DNA of 64,000 nucleotides from Agrocybe praecox (GCA_964017145.1 OZ024847.1:1240001-1304000); one strand, 5' to 3'; positions 48,997 through 60,720 are shown, counted from the stretch's first letter. Made by a program: numbers and translations. The notes: generated by a model from the sequence alone, not told the origin.

Positions 48997-50190
48997 TCCC
49001 TACTCACCACACTTGGTATTTCTTGGCGACCCGCTCCATGTTACATTTTGTTACATGCTTTGATTTCCATTTTGAGGTCCGGCTGCCGAACAATATAGGG
49101 CGGCTATGCCCCATTTTGGGTTTTGGCGCGCCGACGCGTGTCGGAATGGCGGGTATGAACTAGGACCTTTCAATAAGCTGGACATTGGTGTGACATGATT
49201 GTGTCGATTTGTTCGCAGTTTTCCTTTTCATACGCATCCATCTGTTGAACGCGTCTTGATGTCGTCATGAGGAGAGAATAATGGAATGAGCCTGGTACCT
49301 ATTCACATTGCGGTGGTAGATAGAACTCATTCCGGAGGCCGAGTAGTATCCGCATTGAACGTCGACTGGAGATTCCAACCCGCCTATGACACAACGGAGA
49401 ACCAGGGAAAACCGCATGTTAGATACTCCCAAAAATCACGGACGTAAAAAAAGGTAAACTACCCGTTGCTGTGCAGAAAATACACAGCATATGCGAGAGG
49501 TCCACATGTTTTGAACACTCTGCAACTTCAGCAAATGACGATGACAACGAAATAATGACAATCAATTTTGTTCAACGATGACGAATAAGATTGCCAAGGT
49601 TTGTCAGGCTTTGTCGTAAGGGCCACGTATTGCAATGCGGGGTAGGAAACCGAGTGGCTGTGCACAGTACAGGCCCTCCATCGATGCATTGGATAGTACT
49701 CGCCGCAGTAGGCGAGAGTTCCAGCTCAAGCGGCAAAACCACAAATACGATCAAAGTACGACGAGTAAGTGACCCAGCGAGTCAGCGACCAGTATCAAGC
49801 AGAATAAGCTATAACTTTAAGCCAAGGAATTACAAGAATGATTAGAAAGATAGGAAGGGGAAGGCGAAAGAACCAAGCAATCCATAAGTCCTTAAGAGTC
49901 CTTATCAATGATCACAGAAAACCTTGCACATGACATCAGGCAGATAGAGAGAAAACACCTCGGAACTCCGACATATCTATCAAGGCTCGTTTCCGAAAAT
50001 GATAATGTATTTCATGACCTGCAGCAGGAATTTTAAACAGTGGGTCGTAGATAATACATGTTTGAAATAATTCAGGAAATTGGACGCATAAAAGCAGTGT
50101 AGTAAATTAAGCCACTCATTACGAGAGTAGTAAATAGTCGTGAGGATGTCATTAAAATCAATGAAATGATTAAGCGGAAGGAGAATACGT
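48997..50190. other. Intergenic, no gene seen
   Basis: Promoter side of the exchanger and 3' flank of the urea transporter. No convincing reading frame. Confidence 0.6.
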
Positions 50191-53012
50191 TCATACACCG
50201 GCCGCCTCTTTCGTGGGGGGTGGATGAACGTATTTGCCGCTAGTTTTCGTGAAAATATCCTGCGGGGAAGAGACGTGAGAACTCTCGGCTCACACTTGCA
50301 AAAACGGATGAGTTGCGTACCTTATAGATGCCAATGCCAATCTGGGTGAGAGCTTCTCGACTCTCATACAGTGGGTAGATGACTACAGCAATGGCAGAGA
50401 AGAATGTCCAGGCAATGCCAACTGACACCCATCCTGTTAAGCCGGCGACTGTGTAGATGTGCTGGGAGAAGAAGAGCGGTAGGGGGATGACGAGAATCAA
50501 AACAACGAACTTTGGAAAGCGATATGATTAGCAATCAGGAGTCGAAAGGTAAAAAGTTGACGGGCATACCAAACTGAGAGAAGACCATGCCGCAAAGTTA
50601 AAAGCTTTGTTCAACGAAACTGGGTCCAACTCATCGTCCTCCGTACGATCAAATGAATCGCCAGCGACAGAGCCCTGGACAATAACATCCTGTTCCTTCG
50701 AGGATTTCCTGTCGCTTTCGTCGTCTTGTTTTTCCTCGACCGCGGAAGAGGTAAGGGCTGGTTTGTTAATAGCACGTGTGCCTTCAAAGTCATAATTATC
50801 AGGCCACTGCGCAACTTTCAGCAACACTTTCGATGCACAAAATGGGATGTCAACACTAACGATTAATGATGAAATGGTAGCAACGATTGCACCAACACCG
50901 ATGGAAGCCAAATTTCCAGCCAGCATTTCGAAGTCTCCGCCGCTGGTCTATGATCGCGTATATGTTGTCAATCAAAATGTCTACCACGAATATCGTTTGA
51001 GACGTACCACCACATTGATTACGCCATCGTTAAGAGTCGATGTCGTGACCAACCACGCAATTATTCCAGCGGCAAAACCAGCTATCGATCCGCCAATGCA
51101 TCCCCACTTGTTGGCTTTACTCCAGGTGATGCAGAGGGCAATGGGGGCGACACCAGATCCTAGAATGACTCCCATGAAGGTCTGAAGAGCAATTGAGCAT
51201 ACGTCTTTTTTATAACTGAGGATGACCCACATATAGCCAGCCCATGGAAACACCAATGTAGAAGAAGATCACGCCTGCTAAACCACATACAAGAGCGTAA
51301 AATGCGACTCCGTAATGTCCAGCACGCAAGATTTGGGCTTCAGTTGCTTTGGGGTTGATGTAAGCCTATGAATATAGGTTCAGCACAAACTCGCGAGTCA
51401 CAGTCGAACCAAGCCTACCTTATATATGTCGTATGTCAGGATAGAAGATACGGCAATAAGCTCAGCAGAGCAAGCGCTGGTTACGGCCAGGAAAAGCAAG
51501 ACAAGCAGAGCAGCGGCACCAGCAGAACCTAATAACGCAGCGGCAGCAGCAGCAGCAGGGAGACCAGCAGATACATCGGCAGGTGTCAAAATCTTCATGT
51601 CTGGATCCCCTCTCAACGCGACAGCAGCCAAACCAAGAGTTGTTGCAAACGTAAAAGGAATCGCAAACCATGCAATCCCACCAAGGAGGTAAGCCTTGAC
51701 GGTGCTAGCGGGGCGGGAAGCGATAGCTCTTTGCCAGTAAGCTTGATCTTGGAACACAGTTGCGAAATTTCCGATGATATTGATGACTCCGAAGATGAGA
51801 CCATTCTTCGAGCGCATAGTGATGTACGATCCATGGGCATTTCCTGCAATTGGCGCTGCGGCGGAGGCTGCCGTGAGGAGATCGTGCATCTTTTTCGGGC
51901 TACCAATCTTGTCACTTGTAGCGTAGACAGTGAAGACGAAGGTCTGAAAGTAAGATGTCAATTACTGGAAAAATTCGAATGTTTTAACGACTTACCAGAA
52001 TGACCGCAAATAAGACTGCAGTGTGCGTATAATCGCAGAGTAAAGTCGACCTCATTCCACCAACAACCACGTAAATAGCAACTCCAAGAGGAATCAAGAA
52101 GCACGCCTGGAGTTCTGGTCAATAAAAACATATGTTCATGTTGAGTAAAACACACACAGCAATAGTGCTCATCCCAGTTAAATCTGTCACTGTTGCTGAA
52201 CCGCCGAGAATCAGCATTGAGCTGACAATGATATTAGTAGCAAGACTGTCCAAAAATAGAAATGAGCAGCTATTCAGACATATCTGATCCATAGAAAGCG
52301 TACCCGAAGAACATGAAGACTAAATGAGCGGTTTTGCCCCACCTGGCGCTAACGATCTCGAGCCATGTGTGTGCATATGGTGCGTTGAGCTTTAGTTTTG
52401 CCGCCAACTATTATAGGCGTTGAGTAAGGAATGTACGTGAATGACGAAGACCATGCGTTAACCCACCATGGCAAAAAGAAGAATCTGAACAGTTGCACCG
52501 GCTCCATACCACCACGGGCCACTGACGCCTTGATATTGATGATTCAGCATTCGAATTTCGAGTTGGGAATGGAAGGTTTGCTAACCGAATTTGTAGGCCA
52601 CAGCACTACTTTGTAGCTAGAAGGAAAAAACAAGTTGGTTTAGTGGTTTCATATGAAGGATGGAATGGCCGCACCAGTGTTGCAGCCCAAGTCCAAGCTG
52701 AAACAATACCAGATGCTATCAGACCAGGCTTCACACTCCTTGAAGCGCTCGTGAATTCTTCGGAGTTCTTTGGAGAGAAGGCCGTATACCGTGCCTGAAT
52801 GGCGGTAATACACAGCATGAAGGCACTGAAGAATAAACCGATACCTTAAAAGTGCATTAAAACTGGGACCTTGGTCATTCGGCAGAAGGAAAAGGACGTA
52901 CCGACAACTATTCGTGAGTTAACAAACATGAATTCAAAGGTTTTCGGTGAAAAAGAAGAGCTGGCTCACCAACGCCATATCCAGCACCCTGTGGAAGTAC
53001 AGTATCTGCCAT
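50191..53012 (-). CDS. dur3: Urea active transporter, Dur3-type sodium/solute symporter
   Basis: Fifteen exons: 52970-53012, 52902-52907, 52675-52844, 52586-52616, 52467-52528, 52304-52407, 52158-52245, 51996-52106, 51419-51943, 51231-51365, 51008-51181, 50861-50947, 50570-50806, 50321-50509, 50191-50259, giving 676 aa in frame. The N-terminus MADTVLPQGAGYGVVVGIG matches the Dur3 signature (yeast LPQGAGYAIVLGLG). Further blocks are SRSVKPGLIASGIVSAWTWA, GVSGPWWYGAGATVQILLFA, YAHTWLEIVSARWG, NIIGNFATVFQDQAYWQRAI and WPDNYDFEGTRAIN. About 15 helices form an SSF-fold plasma-membrane transporter that brings in urea with protons or sodium, and polyamines in yeast. The Asp/Glu-rich cytosolic loop (EEKQDDESDRKSSKEQD) is typical. 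GATA-factor sites upstream fit nitrogen catabolite control. The second exon is only 6 nt. Confidence 0.93.
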
Positions 53013-53571
53013 GTCGATCTTGAAAGTGCAGTAAAATTGACGACTTTCGTTTGGCCCAAAAAAGGCTGCCAACCCGCGTTATGCGTGAAGGTTGTGGAAC
53101 GAGGTGAGAACTCGAAGAAGTGCTCGACGAACCGAGGAACACGACATGCTCAACACCGAAGTTTATGTATAGAAGGCTTATCTCGACCCGTCAGTGGGAA
53201 GCAGCAGATTGGATGATAGCCCACGCAGCCCTATCAATCAATACACGGAGTCCAAGCATTCACACGACAGGATGTCAGATTTTCTCCAAAGTCGATAGGA
53301 CCCCGGAAAGTACCCCAAAATGCCCGATCCAAAGTGCTTCAAAATCGCGAATTTTACCCCCCATCCGGGACCTAAGTCGATGTGGGGATGTCCATGAATC
53401 CCTGTGATCTTGTCTCATTGAAAGAGTTCCCAAGTTCGACCCAAGTTCTCTCCTCCTGAACAGACGGGAGCGAAATCATATCAGTCGCATCCAGTACTTT
53501 CCAGTAGCGTTGAATCACCGGACTCCTATGATTTCGTAACCGGAAGTCCGAAGCAAATTGAAAGAATACAG
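53013..53571. other. 5' flank of the urea transporter
   Basis: No gene seen; proximal promoter of the minus-strand dur3-type gene. Confidence 0.6.
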
Positions 53572-54092
53572 AGATAGGTTCTTTGTACGATAAACAAATT
53601 ACCCGAAACATGGGGAATGTCAGAAACAGATATCCCCAGGCCCCAGGGAAGGTCCGAAGAAAGGAAAACGCTGAGATAAAAATTTAAAGAGACAGGGTCG
53701 ATAGAATCCTTGTAAAACACAGAGTTGTAGAAAATGTCGGAAAGAATATGAAAGTATAGAAAAATAGTTTTGTCAGTGTTGGATGGTCGTCTAAAATAAT
53801 ATGGTCGTCGCGCATTGCGCAACGGCGGCAAGAACTACTAAAATTGAACACGCGGGTAATTCCTGCACGTGATATTTATCAGGTGACGGGCTTCGGGGCG
53901 TCGGCCGATTCAAGAGATAGCGTGGGGTCTAACGGAATGTCCCGCTCGTCTGTTCATCACCACCATTGCAGCTCGCGTCGAGCTCACGCAGTGATACAGT
54001 ATTTTCTTTCACCCTCAGTTGAAAAATATTATCCCAATTAATGATTAATGAGTAACGCCCAGAGAATTTGTTATCTTTGCGTTATCTTATCT
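53572..54092 (-). promoter_or_regulatory. GATA-factor site cluster upstream of dur3
   Basis: HGATAR cores are seen at 53572-53577 (AGATAG), 53590-53595 (CGATAA), 53674-53679 (AGATAA), 53699-53704 (CGATAG), and three AGATAA on the minus strand at 54071-54076, 54082-54087 and 54087-54092. They lie 0.56-1.08 kb upstream of the start. Fungal AreA/Nit2/Gln3 activators bind such sites in nitrogen-repressed genes, including urea permeases. A six-base degenerate site is common, so only the triple at 54.07 kb is notable. Confidence 0.4.
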
Positions 54093-54363
54093 TTGAGAAT
54101 ACTAATAAGTAGGGAGTATATACTCCATGTAACTATTGCTACTAGCCGAGTCTGTACATGTATGTATGTACCTCGGAAAGACAACATCAAATAATACATC
54201 AGATTTAGGCGTCTTGCGCGTATAGAACGACCTCCATTATTTTTGTTATCACTCAAATGGGGAAAGAAATGAAGGGGTTTGAGCGAAATTCTCTGAAATA
54301 GTATGGACACGTATATATACCCCTAGGGTGCATAGATGGAAATTTAGTTCATAATTTGTGTCA

Positions 54364-55190
54364 CTATGTGTGAAAGAATGCTGCCCTGGAAAATTGTTCA
54401 TCTTCCCAGATATCCAAGTCTTCAAATTCTGTGATATGTGGGTCATCCACTTTCCAATGTACAAGGTCGGACGCTATGAAGGAAGAAAGGCCAGCGTCAG
54501 TTAAGTCTTGCTGCCCGAAGTTTAGGTTTTTGATGGACTGGTTCAGAGAATCTGTGGGAGGATATTTCCAAAAAATGAGCCGAAAAGATTTCAGACTAGC
54601 TTGGCCCGATGAAGCGGTGCAACGAGACGACACCATTCCGAAGACCTCATCTTCAAAAGGAGACAAGATGTGTTCTGGCGGAAACCCAATCTCCATGTCT
54701 AAGGTGGCAAGATTGGGCAAAGTTTCAACGACTGGGGTTCCATGTCGAGCGTTAAAGAAGATATGACTTGGACGAAGAAGTTGTCAGCTTCAAGTGCGAG
54801 CTTTAAGGTTGTTAGATTAGGAAAGAGATGAAGGAAAGAGATGGTTTGTGCGATAGGGATATTTCAAGCATGATTTATGGAGAGCTCTTCCAAAAACGGG
54901 AGAGAGAAAGACAGTGCCATTGAATGTTGATCTATGAAAGCCAGAGGTGGCATCTGATCCCCATCGTTGTAGACCCTTATATCCGTCAATACTATTCCAA
55001 GTCGCTTGAGATTTGGAAACCGAAACATTCGAAGAGGATACAAGCAGTCAAAGGGACCATCCTCTGAAAAGTGTAACTGTTCGATCTGCAACCAGCGGTA
55101 TTCCAGGCCTAGCTCTTCCAAAGTCTCGTAGTCTGGGACATGCGGTGGAGTGGGCCCTGTACACTCATGAAAGAAGCCAAGTTCCCGTCG
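54364..55190 (-). pseudogene. F-box/LRR protein remnant, C-terminal half
   Basis: This reads as the C-terminal LRR part of an F-box protein related to the one at 9.8-11.7 kb: VPDYETLEELGLEYRW and MFRFPNLKRLGIVLTDIRV correspond to IITLEELALDF and FFRFPNLRQFRIALRNI there. An in-frame TGA follows SINHA at 54864, after which the same frame continues (TISFLHLFPNLTTLKLALEA). The frame then shifts near 54730 to VETLPNLATLDMEI and runs to 54364. With a stop, a frameshift and no F-box or N-terminus upstream, it is a pseudogene fragment. Confidence 0.7.
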
Positions 55191-55666
55191 TTAAATTAGT
55201 AATCTGAACTTGTTGATTCTTTCCTGCTGTCCTGAGTGACTGTGATGCTTAAACACCTCCCGGTATCACAATCCCTGTTCCTGTTAAGCGCGCAGTTCAC
55301 GTGGATCTTAAATTTAGAACACAGAGTTTGTTATGTACAGGATAGAATTCTCCATATGTGGCAGTATGGCTACTGTTAACTGTATCGGGAGGCTTCTACG
55401 TGCCTGGCGACAATCGATAACTATGAGTTACAAAGAAGAAAGTTAGAATGAGAGTCATAATAAGAAAGTAGGTATGGTCATACTTTGACACTCGAAATAT
55501 TCACAAAATAAGATAGCAGTCCATGGAAATCGTTTCTGTTGAGTTTTAATATATGAAATAATTATAAAGATAAGGTCCATTGAACAAGATTCGGTCTGAT
55601 GTAAAAGGGATAGGGCGCCATCGGAACTTAGTCGGAGGAAATGTCCACATATCCAAGAGTGCTGGA
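55191..55666. other. Intergenic spacer
   Basis: Between the F-box remnant and the 3' end of a 7TM gene. No gene seen. Confidence 0.6.
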
Positions 55667-57048
55667 CTACGTTCTTTCGACAAAGTTGACCAGTGGAATA
55701 GACGATTCATCCTGATTATCGAGCACGTCCGAGTCAGACCGAGGGTCCTGTAGAGTTCTGTTCCCTGAAGCGGCCTTCGTCATATTTAATACAAGCCGTG
55801 AGCCCTAGTATAAGGGTAGATTTGTTAAAGCTTTGTTCGTAAGCGCGGGGCCTGGCACTCACCGTTATAGAAAGAATAGCAAGGTACCACCTGAAATCGA
55901 GAAGATCAAAAAAAAAAAAACAGGATAGTGCTTTGAGAGAAAATATGACTTACGCAAAAGCTGCGTGTGCGATTCCGATCTTCTTCGTGTTGGAACATTC
56001 GTATACCAGTATAGCCACGCTGAAAACTGCGGATACAAAAGGATAGAGCTCAGTAAATTGACGACCAGTTTCCAATAAAAACACTTCACCAATTAATCCC
56101 ACAGCCCCCACTTCGCTTTCTCGAGACACCAGCGAAACAAACGGTTTCACCTTCCAAATGGGTAGGTCTTCCATAATCTCCTTCGCCATTGTAGTTGATA
56201 TGATAAGAAAGTGGAAAACCACTGCGCCAACCCTAAACATTATATTAATCAGATGCAGTCTATCACATACGCAGGAATTGAAATAACACAAATAACGCCA
56301 TTCCCATGAGGTTTGCTTTCTGAGGAGTACACAAGGTGGTACTGGGAAATCCCTCAATGATAACTGCAATTCCGATGGTCTGAATCGTCGTCGTAATTAA
56401 AAAGACAGAGGGAAGCAACCGTCTAGCTACTTTGGATCGGTTGCTCAAGGCATATGCTGAAGGAAAACACGGGCATTCAAAGTTACGTTTCAAATTTCAA
56501 CTTTCAAAGTCAAGACGCACCTTGGAACAATAAAACAATCTCCACTAGTACCATGGCTATTTGTGCAAGAACATATTTGAAAACATAGACTTTCGGACAG
56601 ATCCACGATTCTTGAGATTCTTTGTGTTCATAATAGAAGGTAAGGACTCGATCTAGACTACCACAATATCAGATTACTCGGGGCAACGAACACTTCATAT
56701 ATTCATACCCCAACCATTGTTGTAACCACTCACATTTGAGCGATGAACATCGCGTGTCGGATGGCAAGATATAACGCCTTGATGGCGATAGATTCCCCTC
56801 TGTTCAATCACATCACCACCTGTTCGGTTAGTAGATGTGTCCTCGGCGAGAGACTTACTTCCACAAGTACTCGACTTCGTCTGTTAAATGCACCATCAAG
56901 TCCCACCCTTGGGCAACTACGGCAGAAACTAATCAAGTATCATATGGTCATCAGCAACCCGTCACACGAAGAGAGCAAAAAAGCACATACTAGAAATGAA
57001 GTTGTCAGCTTCTGAAGACACTAGCCTGCCTCTTCCTATTGTTGCCAT
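55667..57048 (-). CDS. Seven-helix membrane protein, DUF6533 family
   Basis: Eight exons: 56991-57048, 56859-56928, 56734-56799, 56521-56657, 56271-56456, 55954-56221, 55863-55890, 55667-55804, giving 316 aa with all phases consistent. The diagnostic start is present: a helix ending WDLMVHLTDEVEYLWK, the Asp-Glu-Val...Trp motif of the mushroom DUF6533 family, then ALYLAIRHAMFIAQ. Helices follow at VFKYVLAQIAMVLVEIVLLF, FLITTTIQTIGIAVII, MGMALFVLFQFLLVFHFLII, and YPFVSAVFSVAILVYE. The C-terminus begins GSRLVLNMTKA, the usual family ending, followed by a short polar tail. A GPCR-like role is speculation. It is a close relative of the gene at 58.2-59.1 kb, with the same intron positions. Confidence 0.85.
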
Positions 57049-58203
57049 TATCCTGGAAACGAGTAAGTCGGGCGTAGAGAAACAGGCGTTGCCCCTCACA
57101 AGCATACCTCGAGATTAGTAGAGCTATAAGTACCTAGCACGCTAAATCCAGGGTTAACATCCCCTGCGACAAATTCCTTGATTTGACCGACAATCAGCGG
57201 CAACATTGGCACGGGCCATTGGCTGGCACCATTCAGTCGGACAGTCGAAACATTTAACTCAGCATTTTGAGAATTAAATTAGTACGAAAGGAAGTCAAAA
57301 ACTCAGACTCCTGACATTTCGATAAAACATAGGGCAGCCAGGAGGTTACCATCAGAATTAAATGGTGGAAAGACTTCTCGCTTGCTATGCCGCTCTCATA
57401 GACATACATGCCGTTCATATGTTTGTTGACTGATTTCCTAGATAATATCGATTTGTAAGGACGATCTATCTATACTGTATTACTGTATGCATTTCCCAAA
57501 GAGGTCTAAACTGGCTTACATATGCTACATAGGCCCTCCAGGCCTCAGGCCTCATGAGCCATCAACTAAGGGGAGTGGGTGTTCGCATGAGACCAGGCCT
57601 TTCAAACGTTAAGCCTCAAGCGGTGGCTCGCTGTGCTTGATTTTGCAGAGATGGTAGTTATGATTAGACACGGTGCCACAACAATTCCTTGGGAAACAAT
57701 CAGTACACACCAGCGGACATTGAATCTGAGATTGAATTCCAACGACGCTGCGAATCACACGATTTGTTTCCCATCCTAAGCTCTTTCTGTTGAGCTCCCA
57801 GATCTGACAGACATCTAGCAGTGCAACAGCGGCCAGAGTAACATCCCAACGAGCACAACGGGAATGTTACCAACTCCGTGATTAGCCACTACAGCTACCC
57901 ACAGTGCCCACAAAAAAACAGTTTATTCCGAGTCATTGATAATTGTATTTAAGGAAACAGAATTGTAGTCATTCTCAGTTGACAATTCCTGGTTACGATA
58001 GTTTGTCACGAATTTCTTCCTCATGTTGAGAATAAGTTGTGATCCTGCTATCGAGAGAATGGTAACTTGCCATCTTTTATCTTAGACAACGAGACACGAT
58101 GAATGAAACAAAAAGGAGAGCTCATGCGCATATGCGTAGTAAGATTGACCGAGGTCAGGAATCTCGATGCTGCGAACTGCTGTATGCTCGTTCAGTATGT
58201 TCG
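57049..58203. other. Intergenic between two 7TM paralogues
   Basis: No gene seen. Around 57535-57610 there are several short AGGCCTC/CAGGCCT repeats of unknown meaning. Confidence 0.55.
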
Positions 58204-59128
58204 TCAGTAAAATTTCTGGGAAAATAAATAAGTAAATAACCCTGTCATATTAAATAGGTTGTTAATGCTCTCACCAAATACCACTAAGAACGCTGCGGCT
58301 CCCTCCCGGAGAAGCAGAGGAGTTAAAAATGTGTTTCTCCAATCCGTTCGACTTCCCGAGATGAATGTGGCAATTGTGGTTACAAAAATCACCGAATGAC
58401 AGGTACCTGCGCCAATGCTTAACGTCGTCTATCAGCTAATGATCGCCTAGATGATAAAAAAAAACTAATACTGCACGCAAATATTGCTATTGCTTTGGTG
58501 CTCGTTTTCAAAGCTATGCAGATCCTGTAGCTATGTGTGAGGTGCTGCCGGGCTGCTATTCCCATTCCTAATAGTTCGAATGACATTGAAAAGAGGAAAA
58601 CCGAGATTAAAAGGTATTTAGCCTTTCGACTCTTTCTATACAAAGCATAAACTAGTAGAAGGTTAGATGTTACCATCCATTGTTAACCAAACTGCGAAGA
58701 GAGAGCCAAAAAATGGACGTTACCTCTAATGAGCAGTATTATCTCGAGGAGCGACAACGACACTTGAGATACTACAATTTGAGACGTATAGATTACTCTG
58801 CAAAACCTGTTTGGCTTTCCATTAAAGACTCGAAAGCAAACAATTTGGTGCACGCTAGTAAACCTTGTCAGACTTTTGTACTGTTTCTTGTAGATACAAT
58901 TTATACGTACATCTGAGCAACAAGTAGAAAGTAACGCATAACTGCGTACATAGCCTTAATTCTGTTGAATTTTCCGCTGCAATTAATGGGGGAAATAAAT
59001 CAATCGGTCCATCGACAAGCTGGACTAGTGCCAGAATCAGTGCAAGTGGCCTTACATAGTCCAAAGATATTCTACTTCGTCTGTGAAATTGGCCATCAAA
59101 TCCCAGACCTGAAGGGCGAGAGCGGATA
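58204..59128 (-). CDS. Seven-helix DUF6533-family paralogue lacking its own first exon
   Basis: Five exons can be read: 59056-59128, 58911-58976, 58724-58854, 58477-58651, 58204-58417. They match, exon by exon, exons 2-6 of the neighbouring 7TM gene: ALALQVWDLMANFTDEVEYL aligns to AVVAQGWDLMVHLTDEVEYL, and AMYAVMRYFLLVAQ to ALYLAIRHAMFIAQ. Frames are intact over about 220 codons. The native first exon is not found: the sequence just upstream is an F-box-family N-terminal fragment instead. The last two exons of the paralogue, including the GSRLVLN ending, are also missing, as the frame stops after FTYLFSQKFY. It is either a truncated gene or, with the upstream fragment, a chimera (see findings). 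Confidence 0.65.
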
Positions 59129-59137
59129 CTGCGGCGC

Positions 59138-59428
59138 TCAGTTCTCGAGTCGTTCTATTCTTTCATCGATTTCAGCCATTGATTTGTCGATGGTGGGATA
59201 AATTCTTTCCATGTTACGTTCTTGATTGTTGACGAGTGACAGGTGCTCATCGGACAAGGGAAGATTATTCTGCAATGCTTCAGTCATGAATTTGGGTAAT
59301 GGGATAGTGACCTGGAATAAATATGGTGATATTAGTAAAAGATTAAGAAGCGTAAAAGAAGGGCTCACGTCGCGCAGTTTGTCTCCCCAAGGCGCTCTCC
59401 TAATCCATTCCGGTTCGGGATCCTTCAT
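59138..59428 (-). pseudogene. F-box-family N-terminal fragment
   Basis: Starts at ATG 59428 with MKDPEPEWIRRAPWGDKLRD, then a 63-nt GT-AG intron, then VTIPLPKFMTEALQNNLPLS and a coiled coil (DKSMAEIDERIERLEN) that stops at 59138. The same N-terminal plan, with the intron at the same place after an Arg-Asp pair, is seen at 9.8 and 61.0 kb. In full-length relatives the coiled coil leads into the F-box; here nothing follows. It abuts the first readable exon of the 7TM paralogue. Confidence 0.6.
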
Positions 59429-59799
59429 GATGACGTCGACGTCAGCGTTCAGATTGAAACTGAAAGAGAATCAGACACGCTTGGCGTTATCGATTCAACC
59501 TTTCCTTCTCCAAGTTCATTGTTGAACACGGTCACAACCCCAGAAATAAACTGAGATCACTGCGAATCGGAAATTCCCGATGAACAAGTTCAAATCAATC
59601 AATCCTTATTATTTCTCTACTTCTACCCTCATGCTATCGTATACATTCGACATCTTCTCATTAGGTGGTTACAGTTTCGTGAGATTTTTGGACCACTTTA
59701 TAGAGATTAAATCCTGGTAGAGGACTCGAATAACAACGTATCAACGCCGAACAGTTTCCTGTCATAACTTATTCCACTTCTACGGGCGTTGATTATTCT
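59429..59799. other. Divergent promoter region
   Basis: Lies between the minus-strand fragment and the plus-strand conserved gene. No gene seen. Confidence 0.55.
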
Positions 59800-60720
59800 A
59801 TGGAGACAGTACTCGCAGATCATGGGCAATTGCTCGACCCATATTGTTATGGTCAAGAAGAACTACCGACTGCCCATGAGCTGCGTAACCAAGTCGCAGA
59901 AGTGTTGCGACGACAGCGAAGGACAGAAAAGGACGAAGTCGGCCATTGTTCTCCAGAAACCCACCAGATTCCTGCGCCACTCTTTACTCACCTTGCCCAT
60001 GGACTTGCATACACGATAGGTTCTGCTCTAGGCTATTCCCATCCTTCAGTTGAAGAATGCCTTGATGCATTCTTAGTCCCTAATAAAGCCGGACTGACGG
60101 CTGGCGCCCGTGCATGGTCGAAACACTCACATCGGTCGGTTGCAGAACCAGAACCCGAGCCTGAACAGCGAACGAACTCAAATGTAGCCAATCTTATTTT
60201 GCCATCTTCCGATCAAGGGAACCAACGAGATGGCCTAGTTGACGACAATCCCCACACCCTCAAAATGGAGCCGCTAATTGGCAAACCTCTCAAACAGAAA
60301 AAGAAGAAAAAGCTCAAGCCCGAAGAACAGGGATTTTGGGGCATTCCATCCGGCCCCGTTTCTTCCATAAATTCACATGCTCTCGCCTTGTTTCACAGAA
60401 TATGTGATTATGCCACTTGGCGGAATTTGCACAAGCTTCCACATCATGTGCTAGTATACGAAGTTAGGATGAAGGAGGGATATGGAATGCGATGGTCCCA
60501 GGACTGGAGTGGTCATAGGAGAGGACTGCAAGACGAGGAGATCGTACCTAGAGATGGAGACGGCTCAAGGGCCGAGGAAAAAATAACAGAAGACGAGGAG
60601 AAGGGCGAACTTCCTCCTCCGCCTTGGATCTTTCGAGGATTTGTCGAACCGATGATGGAGAATGGCCACGAGCTAAAGTGGAGGCATCCCGCTCAAATTA
60701 GTCATCTCTCTTCGGAATAA
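59800..60720 (+). CDS. Conserved hypothetical protein, intronless, 306 aa
   Basis: A single exon from METVLADHGQLLDPYCYGQE to HPAQISHLSSE. Two conserved-looking blocks frame a basic low-complexity middle (KQKKKKKLKPEE): the first includes AHGLAYTIGSALGYSH, and the second HALALFHRICDYATWRNLHK, LPHHVLVYEVRMKEGYGMRW and FRGFVEPMMENGHELKWRH. An acidic EDEEKGELPPPP linker precedes the last block. No signal peptide or membrane helix. The lack of introns in an intron-dense neighbourhood is unusual. I believe related sequences exist across mushrooms but know no function; the Trp/His-rich C-terminal block is the best candidate for a folded domain. Confidence 0.75.
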   Translation: METVLADHGQLLDPYCYGQEELPTAHELRNQVAEVLRRQRRTEKDEVGHCSPETHQIPAPLFTHLAHGLAYTIGSALGYSHPSVEECLDAFLVPNKAGLTAGARAWSKHSHRSVAEPEPEPEQRTNSNVANLILPSSDQGNQRDGLVDDNPHTLKMEPLIGKPLKQKKKKKLKPEEQGFWGIPSGPVSSINSHALALFHRICDYATWRNLHKLPHHVLVYEVRMKEGYGMRWSQDWSGHRRGLQDEEIVPRDGDGSRAEEKITEDEEKGELPPPPWIFRGFVEPMMENGHELKWRHPAQISHLSSE

